Source: Myxococcus guangdongensis
GTDB lineage: Bacteria; Myxococcota; Myxococcia; Myxococcales; Myxococcaceae
Length of the DNA: 64,000 nt
Assembly (NCBI RefSeq): GCF_024198255.1
Contig: NZ_JAJVKW010000003.1
Location: 124,001 to 188,000, forward strand
Direction of reading: 5' to 3'
Shown: positions 1 to 7,472 of the stretch, one piece after another
Layout of the letters: every line of letters starts with the position of its first letter
Numbering within the stretch: position 1 is the first letter of the stretch
The notes under the pieces: generated by a model
Told to the model about the DNA's origin: nothing
What the model saw: the letters and a program-made list of their open reading frames with translations, nothing else
Databases searched by the model: none
Position numbers and translations under genes: made by a program

Positions 1-1
1 G

Positions 2-907
2 GATATTCCGTTGCTGCAGCCGGGGACCTTCCGGGGCCCCAGGGGGCTGACGCGCCTGGTGGTGGCGACGGACTTCTCGCTGCGCTCCGAGCTGGCCCTG
101 GCCCGGGCGCTGCGACTGCCGTTGGGTCAGGGCGCCACCTTCACGCTGCTGCACGCGGGGCCGGTGGTGGAGGGCTCGCCCGGAGGCGCGGTGCTCGGCG
201 GCAGCTGTCTGCGCAAGGCCGTGCACGCGGCGTGTCGCAGGCTGCGCCACCGGCCGGACGTGACGGTGCGCGAGGAGCTGCGCCAGGGCGACACGCTGGA
301 CGCGGTGGCGACGGTGGCGCGCGAGCAGGGCGCCCAGCTGGTGGTGCTGGGCGGCGAGCGGGTGTTGACGCCGGGACGGTCGCTGGGGGAGGGCTCGGTG
401 GTGCGGCGCACGCTGCGTCGGCTGGACACGTCGATGCTGGCGGTGCTGCCCCACCCGGCCAGGCCCTACGAAAACCCCCTGGTCGCGGTGGACTTCACGC
501 GTGAGTCCCGGCGGGCGCTGGAGCTGACGATGCGGCTGTGTCCCCTGACGCCGGTGTCGGTGCTGCACGTGGTGGACACGCGCGAGGAGGAGGCGGCGCT
601 GCGGGCCGGGGGCGCGCCGCCGGAGCGCCTGTTGATGCTCCTCCACGAGCGTGAGGTCGCCGCGCGCCTGGAGCTCGCCCGCTTCCTGGCGCCCTATCGG
701 GAGACGGGGTGTGAGCTGGAGGCCCGGCTGCGCTCCGGGGAGCCGGGCGAGGCGCTCCTGGCGCACGCGACCGAGCTGGGCTCGGACCTGCTGGTGGTGG
801 CGGGCACGAAGGTGGGCGAGGGGGAGGTGTCGTTGGCGGAGCGGGTGCTGGCGCAATCCTCGTGCGACGTGCTGGTGTCCCGGCACGAGCAGCCCGTGAT
901 GGGGTGA
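2..907 (+). CDS. Universal stress protein, two UspA domains (5' end probably outside window)
   Basis: This is a cytoplasmic stress protein of the UspA superfamily. Two tandem Usp domains occupy roughly residues 10-145 and 150-295. Each opens with a hydrophobic strand followed by a D-F-(S/T) motif (VVATDFS, LVAVDFT). The second ends in the Usp nucleotide-loop pattern (VVAGTKVG, then a serine about nine residues later), so ATP binding by that half is plausible. A TTG at 11 could serve as start, but the frame stays open to the left edge and relatives carry a few more residues, so the gene probably begins just upstream. It lies 51 bp ahead of the ABC exporter on the same strand. Confidence 0.85.
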   Translation, partial: DIPLLQPGTFRGPRGLTRLVVATDFSLRSELALARALRLPLGQGATFTLLHAGPVVEGSPGGAVLGGSCLRKAVHAACRRLRHRPDVTVREELRQGDTLDAVATVAREQGAQLVVLGGERVLTPGRSLGEGSVVRRTLRRLDTSMLAVLPHPARPYENPLVAVDFTRESRRALELTMRLCPLTPVSVLHVVDTREEEAALRAGGAPPERLLMLLHEREVAARLELARFLAPYRETGCELEARLRSGEPGEALLAHATELGSDLLVVAGTKVGEGEVSLAERVLAQSSCDVLVSRHEQPVMG

Positions 908-958
908 GGCGCGGCTCTTTCGAGCGGATGTCGGGTGAGCACGTTATGAACGGGGGGC

Positions 959-2821
959 GTGTCTGCCCGTCCACTCGAGTCCACCCTCCCCGCGAAGAGC
1001 TCCCTCAAGGAGCGGCTGAAGAGCGCCGGAAGCCTGTTCCGTCAGCTCCCCGGGACGTTCCGCATCTTCTGGCAGGCCAGCCCCCAGGGCGCCATCGTGC
1101 TCGGGGTGTTGACGCTGGTGGCGGCGGTGTTGCCGGCGGCCATCGCCTGGGTGGGCAAGCTGATTGTGGACGCGGTGGTGGCGGCGGCGCAGGGCTCCGC
1201 CGATGAGCACTCGCGCGTCTACGGATTGGTGGGGCTGGAGTTCGCGTTGATGCTGGGCTCCGGGGTGGTGGAGCGCGGGCTGACGCTGACGCGGGAGCTG
1301 TTGCGCGCGAACCTGGGCAACCTGCTCAACGAGCGCATCCTCCGGAAGGCGCTGGAGCTGGAGCTGCGGCACTTCGAGGACTCGGAGACATACGACAAGA
1401 TGCAGAACGCCCGGCGCGAGGCGAGCAGTCGCCCGCTGTCGCTGGTGATGCAGGCGTTCTCCATCGTCCGCAACGCGATAACGCTCTCCACGTTCGCGGC
1501 GCTGCTGATTGCGCTGTCGCCGTGGAGCGTGGTGGTGCTGGTGGCGGCGTCGATTCCGGCGTTCATCGCGGAGGCGCGGCTGGCGATGGCGGGCTTCCGG
1601 CTGTACTCGTGGCGCGCGCCGGAGGGGCGCAAGCTCAACTACCTGGAGTGGATCCTCACGCGGGACAGCCACGTGAAGGAGGTGAAGCTCTTCGGGTTGG
1701 GGGATTTGGTGTTGGGGCGCTACCGGGACCTGTTCCGCAAGTTCTTCGCGGAGGACCGGGCGCTGGCCTTCAGGCGGATGGGGTGGGGGTTGGGGTTGGG
1801 GTTGTTGTCGCTGGCGGCGTTCTACGGCTGCTACCTGTTCGTCGCGGGGCGCGCGGCGGACGGGGCCATCAGCGTGGGTGACATGGTGTTGTACCTGGGG
1901 GTGTTCCGTCAGGGGCAGGCGGCGTTCCAGGGCATCCTGACGAGCGTGGGCTCCATGTACGAGGACGCGCTCTTCATGAGCAACCTCTTCATGTACCTGG
2001 AGATACCGACGGGCAGCGAGGTGGCGCGGGTGTCGCCGCCGGAGTCACCGCCTCGGGGACGCACCAACGACATCGAGCTGCGCGACGTGTCCTTCCGCTA
2101 TCCGGGGAAGGACGCGTGGGCGTTGAGGCACGTGTCGTTGACGTTGCGGCCGGGGGAGAAGCTGGCGTTGGTGGGGGAGAACGGGGCGGGGAAGAGCACG
2201 TTGGTGAAGCTGATGCTCCGGCTGTACGAGCCGACGGAGGGGGCGATTCTGTACGGGGGCGTGGACATCCGGGACATGGACGTGGGGGATTTGCGCTCGC
2301 GCTTCGGGGCGGTGTTCCAGGACTTCGTGCGCTACCAGTTCAACGTGGCGGAGAACATCGGGTTGGGGCACGTGCCGGCGCTGGAGGACCGGGGGCGCAT
2401 CGTGAAGGCGGCGGAACTGGGTGGGGCCAGCGGGGTCATCGAGGCGTTGCCGGGCCAGTACGACACGATGTTGGGTGGGTGGTTCGAGAAGGGGCAGGAG
2501 CTGTCGGCGGGGCAGTGGCAGAAGCTGGCGGTGGCGCGGGCGTTCATGCGGGACGACGCGGAGGTGCTGATTCTGGACGAGCCGACGGCGAGCATCGACG
2601 CGGAGGCGGAGCACGCGTTGTTCGAGCGGTTCCAGGCGTTGGCGGCGGACCGCATCGCCATCGTGATTTCGCACCGGTTCTCCACGGTGCGGATGGCGGA
2701 CCAGATTGCGGTGCTGCACAACGGCGGCGTGGACGAGCTGGGCAGCCACGACGAGCTGATGGCGAAGGACGGGCGATACGCGCACCTGTTCCGCCTGCAG
2801 GCGCGAGGCTACCAGGACTGA
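959..2821 (+). CDS. ABC transporter, fused permease and ATP-binding protein (exporter type)
   Basis: A 620-residue half-transporter of the MsbA/lipid-exporter type that would act as a homodimer in the inner membrane. Residues about 30-330 form a transmembrane domain with repeated hydrophobic spans. The C-terminal 230 residues are an ABC ATPase with Walker A (GENGAGKST), a Q-loop (VFQDF), a signature variant (ELSAGQWQK in place of LSGGQ), Walker B (VLILDEPTAS) and an H-loop (VISHRFST). The start is GTG at 959, behind a G-rich stretch. The substrate cannot be told from sequence. Its 3' end abuts a degraded Uma2-type gene on the other strand. Confidence 0.9.
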   Translation: MSARPLESTLPAKSSLKERLKSAGSLFRQLPGTFRIFWQASPQGAIVLGVLTLVAAVLPAAIAWVGKLIVDAVVAAAQGSADEHSRVYGLVGLEFALMLGSGVVERGLTLTRELLRANLGNLLNERILRKALELELRHFEDSETYDKMQNARREASSRPLSLVMQAFSIVRNAITLSTFAALLIALSPWSVVVLVAASIPAFIAEARLAMAGFRLYSWRAPEGRKLNYLEWILTRDSHVKEVKLFGLGDLVLGRYRDLFRKFFAEDRALAFRRMGWGLGLGLLSLAAFYGCYLFVAGRAADGAISVGDMVLYLGVFRQGQAAFQGILTSVGSMYEDALFMSNLFMYLEIPTGSEVARVSPPESPPRGRTNDIELRDVSFRYPGKDAWALRHVSLTLRPGEKLALVGENGAGKSTLVKLMLRLYEPTEGAILYGGVDIRDMDVGDLRSRFGAVFQDFVRYQFNVAENIGLGHVPALEDRGRIVKAAELGGASGVIEALPGQYDTMLGGWFEKGQELSAGQWQKLAVARAFMRDDAEVLILDEPTASIDAEAEHALFERFQALAADRIAIVISHRFSTVRMADQIAVLHNGGVDELGSHDELMAKDGRYAHLFRLQARGYQD

Positions 2822-3199
2822 GATACGGGGGCTGCGGCGCGAGGGCTGCTCGCGATTCCCGCGCAACCGCTCCAGCTCCGCGAGCGCCTCGGCGAGCCGT
2901 CGCTCGAGGTCCTCGCGACGCTGGGTTTCTTCTGCGAGGAGGCGAGACTCCTCTTCACGAAGCTGTGTTGCCTCTTCGCGCCGAAGCGTTTCCTCGTGCA
3001 GGCGCTTTCCCTCGGCAAGTCGCCTGTACTTCAGCTCGAGGAGGGTGGCCTTTGAGGGAAGGCTGTCGACGATTCGCGCCTGCTCCTCGGGCGTCAGTTG
3101 GTCCCAGACCTCCTGCGATGGAGCACGTGGGTCATTCGGGTCGACGTGGTAGGGGGGCCATGGCGCTATTCGGAGAGTAGACCAGGGGGCAAGGGCCAA
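2822..3199 (-). pseudogene. Internally deleted Uma2-family (DUF820) protein remnant
   Basis: About the first 50 residues carry the N-terminal signature common in myxobacterial Uma2-family proteins (PPYHVDPNDPRAP, then EVWDQLTPEEQARIVDSLPS). Instead of the roughly 190-residue nuclease-like core, the frame runs straight into a charged coiled coil typical of the same family's C-terminus (repeats of EETLRREEATQLREEE type). The core, with its catalytic acidic and lysine residues, is missing. The frame has no stop of its own: it runs on antisense to the ABC gene as far as 2045. I read this as an in-frame deletion derivative that has also lost its 3' end. A short functional coiled-coil protein is a less likely reading. 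Confidence 0.55.
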
Positions 3200-3269
3200 G
3201 GGCCGTCGGGGCGCTTCGTCGACTGCGTGGAGGACGGGCTTTACGCACCTTCCCCCACGAACGTGTCGT

Positions 3270-3509
3270 CTAGCGACCGGGCCTTCCCCGTGAATCGCGG
3301 CGCATCATCAACTGGCCCAGTGCGTAGAGCACCACGCACGAGACGAAGGGCAGGGCGACCGCTCCGCCCACGAAGCCGCTGAGTCCCCGCATGACGCCGC
3401 CGAGGACTCCGTCGACGCCCCACCAGGGTTCGGCGCGGACGCCCAGGATGGCGCCCGTGAGGCCGCCCAGGGCTCCGGTGGCGAGCAGGAAGGGCTCCAG
3501 AACCGTCAT
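3270..3509 (-). CDS. Small membrane protein, unknown function
   Basis: A 79-residue protein with two hydrophobic, glycine-rich segments (about residues 5-22 and 40-67) and an Arg-rich C-terminus, so it is probably an inner-membrane protein with a cytoplasmic tail. It starts 12 bp after the stop of the PfpI-like gene on the same strand, so the two are probably cotranscribed. I do not recognise a family. The reading frame matches the local GC-third-position pattern. Confidence 0.5.
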   Translation of the reverse strand: MTVLEPFLLATGALGGLTGAILGVRAEPWWGVDGVLGGVMRGLSGFVGGAVALPFVSCVVLYALGQLMMRRDSRGRPGR

Positions 3510-3521
3510 GGCGGAGGGCCT

Positions 3522-4100
3522 TCAGGTGGCCTGGTGCTCGCGCGCGAAGAACGCGCGGAGTTCCTGGACGGTCCTGCCGGAATGGGGATGCAGGGCGCCG
3601 AGCACCTCGGTGGCGAACGTCGTGGGCGCGGCGCCGGAGGCGGTGATGATGTTCCCGTCCCTCACCGCCTGGGGCACGTCGCGGTAGTGGGCGACGCCCT
3701 GGTAGCCCGGGGCATGCTTCTGGAGGAACTCCAGGTCGTTGCTCGTGTGCGCGCGCCCGTCGAGCAGTCCCGCGCGAGCCAGCGCCAGCGTCGCGCCGCA
3801 GATGCCCGCGACCACCCGCCCCACCTCCGCCGAGTGTCGCAGCAGGGACGTGAGGTCCGGACTCTCCGGCGTCATCCAGGTGCCCGAGCCAATCAGCACC
3901 AGCGCGTCCATCTTGTCCGGGGACAGGTCCTCCACCGCGCCATCCACTTGCACCGTCAGTCCCCCGATGGACGGCACGGGGCGTCCTCCCGGAGACCACC
4001 AGGAGACCTCGTCACGGAAGTCCTCGCGCGCGCTCGCGGCCAGCAGCCCCGGCTCCCAGTCCGCGAAAGGGGGAATCACCACGAACGCGATATGTGCCAA
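3522..4100 (-). CDS. DJ-1/PfpI family protein (class I glutamine amidotransferase-like)
   Basis: A 192-residue DJ-1/PfpI-fold protein. The nucleophile elbow is visible as AGICGAT (Cys about residue 101), and the acidic partner as Glu at about residue 16 in FADWEPG. Such proteins are hydrolases, glyoxalase-like enzymes or stress chaperones; the exact reaction is not evident. I chose the TTG at 4100 because it gives the standard family N-terminus (AHIAFVVIPPF) and has GGGAG seven bases upstream. A longer ATG-started frame reaches 4274, but the extra 58 residues look unlike the family. A small membrane-protein gene follows 12 bp downstream. Confidence 0.75.
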   Translation of the reverse strand: MAHIAFVVIPPFADWEPGLLAASAREDFRDEVSWWSPGGRPVPSIGGLTVQVDGAVEDLSPDKMDALVLIGSGTWMTPESPDLTSLLRHSAEVGRVVAGICGATLALARAGLLDGRAHTSNDLEFLQKHAPGYQGVAHYRDVPQAVRDGNIITASGAAPTTFATEVLGALHPHSGRTVQELRAFFAREHQAT

Positions 4101-4330
4101 CAGCGTGCTCCCGGGTTGGAAGGAGCACGCGAGATTAGGCAAAGCGGACGCGAAGCTGAAGCCTCCCGCCACGGAAAGCCCGTGGCGGGACACGGTGCTG
4201 GTCTTGATAGACGATGACGGAAGCCAGCGGATGCGCTTGGGGCCTCTGGATGCGGCACAGGTGTGACAGGCCAACGGCGTGCAATCAGCCCGTCCCGAGA
4301 GGCCTCGTCCGTCAGCGCGGCCTGGCCTGA

Positions 4331-5866
4331 CTACTCACCCGAGGTCGACGTGGCGTCCTCGTCGTCCGTCAGCCCCTTGGAGCGGGAGCTGGGGATGATG
4401 CGCTCGGAATACTGGTCCAGATAGAGGGGCGCGAGCACCGCGCGCCAGCGGGCGTGGTTCCCCTCCCAGAGCTCGTCGGTGATGGTGAAGACCCCCGTGG
4501 CGCCTTCGTAACGATTGAGGTCCATCCCCATGCCGGGCCGGTACGCCTTGGCGCCCAATCGCACGAACACCCGCATGTTCCGCAGGGTGTTCTTGTAGAC
4601 GAGCAGCCCCGGCACGGCGTTGGGCGGGTCCGCCGCCAGGCGCAGTCCGGCGTCATACGTGCGCTCGACGATGTTCCCCATCACCGTCACGCCCTTCGCC
4701 TTGACGATGCGGATGCCCTGGCCGTTGTTGCGGTTCGCATAGTCATAGATGTCGTGGACCTGGTTGCCTTCGATTTGAACGTTCACAGGCATGTCGACGA
4801 CGTTGTTGCCGCCGATGGAGATGCCTCGGCCCGCGTTCCAGATTTCGTTGTAGAGGATTTGCACGTTCGTCGCGTCCTCGTGCACCAGCACGCCCTCCGC
4901 GGCCGAGGTGTTCGCCTGCCAGGGGTACTTCGCGACGTTGGGGAAGTTGTAGATCTTGTTCTCGTGCAGCAGCAGGTCGTCGCACGCCTTGACGTCGACC
5001 CCGTTCTCCCCCGTGTCGTGCAAGCGGTTGCGCTCGACGAGGATGATGGCCGGGCGGCCGCCATTGGGCTGACACTGCACCGCGTCCCCGGAGACGTCGT
5101 GGATGTCGTTCTCCACGATGAACACGTTCCGCGTCACGCCGCGAATCGCCACGCCGTGTGAGTCCGTGCCCTGCTTGGAGAAGTCGTAGATTTCATTGTT
5201 GTCGATGAGGACGAAGTCCGCGTAGCTGGTGACGACGCCGCCACCCGCGCGGCCGCCGTGCAGCTTGGAGTCGAGGACCTGGGAGCACTTGGTGGTGGTC
5301 TCGAAGAGCACGGCGAACGAGGGACGCTCGCGCACGTCCACCTCGAAGAACTGGACGACCCAGTAGGGCTGACTCACCTGGACCAGGCTGCCCACGTTGG
5401 TGGCGGTGGGGAGGATGCGCGGGCGGCCTGTCTGCTCACCGCGAAGGACGATGGGCGCGGTGGCGGTGCCGGCACGCGCTCCCTTCGGCGCGGTGATGGC
5501 GACCTGCTCGTCGTAGTCGCCCTGGCGCACCAGGATGATGTTGCCCGGGCGGGCCGCCTTCACCGCGGCCATGATGGTGCTGTAGGGATTCAAGTCCGAG
5601 CCGAGCGGCTTGGACGGGTCCCTCGGGCCACTCTTCGACACGTAGAGCGTGGGGCCCTGCGCGGCCGACGCGGCCGGACAGTTGTCGTAGAAGAGGTCCT
5701 CCGTGAAGGCCGGAGACTGGCTCGCGGTCCGGGTCTCCAATTCGTCCACCGGCGCGGCTGCTTCCGGCGCCTCCATGTGTCCCTCTCCGCAGGCCATGGC
5801 TCCCGCCCACAGCGACAGCAGACAAGCGATATGCGTGAGCCTTTGCCCCAGTCGATGCTTCGTCAT
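4331..5866 (-). CDS. Right-handed parallel beta-helix lipoprotein
   Basis: A 511-residue exported protein. It has a lipoprotein signal with lipobox GAMAC (Cys 26), then a Pro/Ala/Glu-rich linker. From about residue 80 there is a pectate-lyase-like beta-helix with the opening usual for such proteins (LYVSKSG, DLNPYSTIMAAVKAARPGD-like). Many short strands follow (VFIVENDIHD, IILVERNRLHD, VQILYNEIWN, VQIEGNQVHD). This resembles NosD/PbH1-repeat proteins that bind or cleave polysaccharides, but no catalytic set is clear. The ATG at 5866 was chosen because it begins the signal peptide and has a GAGGGGG stretch upstream. The last 20 residues are Ser/Thr/Asp-rich. Confidence 0.8.
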   Translation of the reverse strand: MTKHRLGQRLTHIACLLSLWAGAMACGEGHMEAPEAAAPVDELETRTASQSPAFTEDLFYDNCPAASAAQGPTLYVSKSGPRDPSKPLGSDLNPYSTIMAAVKAARPGNIILVRQGDYDEQVAITAPKGARAGTATAPIVLRGEQTGRPRILPTATNVGSLVQVSQPYWVVQFFEVDVRERPSFAVLFETTTKCSQVLDSKLHGGRAGGGVVTSYADFVLIDNNEIYDFSKQGTDSHGVAIRGVTRNVFIVENDIHDVSGDAVQCQPNGGRPAIILVERNRLHDTGENGVDVKACDDLLLHENKIYNFPNVAKYPWQANTSAAEGVLVHEDATNVQILYNEIWNAGRGISIGGNNVVDMPVNVQIEGNQVHDIYDYANRNNGQGIRIVKAKGVTVMGNIVERTYDAGLRLAADPPNAVPGLLVYKNTLRNMRVFVRLGAKAYRPGMGMDLNRYEGATGVFTITDELWEGNHARWRAVLAPLYLDQYSERIIPSSRSKGLTDDEDATSTSGE

Positions 5867-6110
5867 TTCGGACTGCCCCCTCTGATTGGACCGCCAACCG
5901 CAAGGCTCCATGTTTGTAACGGGCCCGCGTCGCATCAACCACGCTGCCCCGGAGGGTGGGAACCTCACGCGCTCCACCTTCGCTGGCACGGGCCCACGTC
6001 GTGGATGACGTGGACCCGAGTCCGGGTGAAGCACGGCGAGACGTCAGGCCGTCCCGTTGTCGGTGGAGGCGTTCGGGAGGTGGCGGCGCCTCGTACGGCG
6101 AGACGGTGCG

Positions 6111-6743
6111 TCAGGTCGAGACGCGGCCACGTTGGAGCACGGGGATACGGTCTGGGTACTCCCGTGACTCGATCTGGGCAATCGCGTCGAGCGCCTCTTC
6201 GCTGACGTACCACCAGCCGGGATTCACCCGCTCATCCTCCTGGGCCACCTTGCGCAGCGCGGGGAGGGCGGGGCGGTAGCGGAAGGCGCCGAGCGCGAAG
6301 CAGGCCCAGAAGCGCAGCTCCGCGGCGGGATGTTCCAGGAGGCCGACGAGGATGCCCAGCACGCGCTCACGCAGCGCCGGCACCATCTCGCGCTGGGAGC
6401 CCAGGGCCTCGATGGCCTGGCCTCGCACGTCCATGCTCTCGGAGGTGTCCTCGACGGACTGGAGCAGCGCGTCGATGATGGAGGGCTTGCCATCGCCGAG
6501 GCTGCACAACAGCCACGCGGAGACCTCGCGCGCCCGGACGTCGGCGGCGGTGCGCAGCAGTCGGGCCACGTGTTCGGCCGCGGCGGCGTCGCCGACCTTC
6601 ATCAACGTCATGGAGGCCTCCCAGCGTGCATCGGCGTCCCCTGTCTCGAGTCGTCCGAGCAGCTCCGCCAGCTCCGCGGAGGGAGGCGGGAGCGGGTGGG
6701 CCTGGGGCGCGTGACGAGGCTTCTTGGGCGTCTTCTTCTTCAT
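6111..6743 (-). CDS. HEAT-repeat protein
   Basis: A 210-residue, probably cytoplasmic protein. A basic N-terminus (MKKKTPKKPRH) is followed by about five helical repeats of HEAT type (for example DARWEASMTLMKVGDAAAAEHVARLL, read here as a pattern of paired helices, and LRFWACFALGAFRYRPALPALRKVA). Such repeats are protein-interaction scaffolds. Neither a catalytic motif nor a partner gene is evident. It stands alone between the beta-helix lipoprotein and the thioredoxin-like gene, all on the minus strand. Confidence 0.75.
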   Translation of the reverse strand: MKKKTPKKPRHAPQAHPLPPPSAELAELLGRLETGDADARWEASMTLMKVGDAAAAEHVARLLRTAADVRAREVSAWLLCSLGDGKPSIIDALLQSVEDTSESMDVRGQAIEALGSQREMVPALRERVLGILVGLLEHPAAELRFWACFALGAFRYRPALPALRKVAQEDERVNPGWWYVSEEALDAIAQIESREYPDRIPVLQRGRVST

Positions 6744-6795
6744 GGCGCCACCCTATGCGATTCCCCTGGGGGGCACCGCGAAAGGGTGGGACGCG

Positions 6796-7140
6796 TCACG
6801 CGGTGGGCAGGTGCTCGCGGATGACGCCCAGCCAGTAGGCCTTCCCGTAGTACTGGCTCATCTTCCCGATGAGCTTCCCGTCGCGGAACAGGAGGAACGT
6901 GGGGATGCCGTAGAGCCCGAAGCGGTGGGCCAGGGACTCGTGCTGATAGGCGTTCACCTTCACCACGCGCATCCGCGCGCCGTCCAGCTCCGAGAGGAGC
7001 TCGGGCTCGGCGGCCGCGTAGATTTCACAGTTCGGGCAGCCGTCGCCCCAGAAGTCCACGACGACGAGCTCGCCCTGGGGGTGCATGACGAGCTGGTCGA
7101 AGTTCTCCGCCGTTCCCTCATAGCTGACCGGATGTGCCAT
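6796..7140 (-). CDS. Thioredoxin-family protein
   Basis: A 114-residue single-domain thioredoxin with active site CPNC (Cys 35 and Cys 38) in the usual DFWGDGCPNC context and the cis-proline GIPTF at residue 80. There is no signal peptide, so it is cytoplasmic. The motif differs from classical CGPC, which usually shifts redox potential. It lies 52 bp upstream of the HEAT-repeat gene on the same strand, so cotranscription is possible. Confidence 0.85.
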   Translation of the reverse strand: MAHPVSYEGTAENFDQLVMHPQGELVVVDFWGDGCPNCEIYAAAEPELLSELDGARMRVVKVNAYQHESLAHRFGLYGIPTFLLFRDGKLIGKMSQYYGKAYWLGVIREHLPTA

Positions 7141-7472
7141 GCCCCATGGGTAACGGTCCGCCCGTCGGCCTTCAAGCCGGGTGGGGCCCCAAGGGGCTGG
7201 CCTCCCGGGGGAGGGCGGGCGTCCCAGGGGTGGATCAGCGGGAGCACCGGTGAGGCGAGGGTTCCGGGCTGCTGGAGGGGCCTGCTTGCGAGGGAGTGGA
7301 AGGAGGCAGCCCGGGTTGGCGGTTGTCGTGATAGGTCCCGGGTTGGGCTCGCCGGGCGTCGTCTGGGGGGCTGGAGCATTCGTGTGCGGGGCGTCAAAAG
7401 CTTCAGGTGCGCACTGCGCTGAGGGGCACAGCCGCCGTAAGGTGGCGGCATCGGACGTGTCGTGGAGGGGTC
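7141..7472. other. Intergenic region between divergent thioredoxin and SUKH/H1-like genes
   Basis: No convincing coding frame is seen in these 332 bases. Two short hairpins stand out: CCTCC-CGGG-GGAGG at 7201-7214, and GCCGCC with GGCGGC (7431-7436 and 7444-7449) just ahead of the downstream ribosome-binding site. The second could influence translation of the SUKH/H1-like gene. Promoters for both flanking genes must lie here, but I could not define a -35/-10 pair. Confidence 0.5.

Noticed and set aside
4101..4274. Longer N-terminus for the PfpI-like gene, starting at 4274
   Set aside because: The 58 extra residues do not resemble the family, while TTG 4100 has a good ribosome-binding site and the standard N-terminus.
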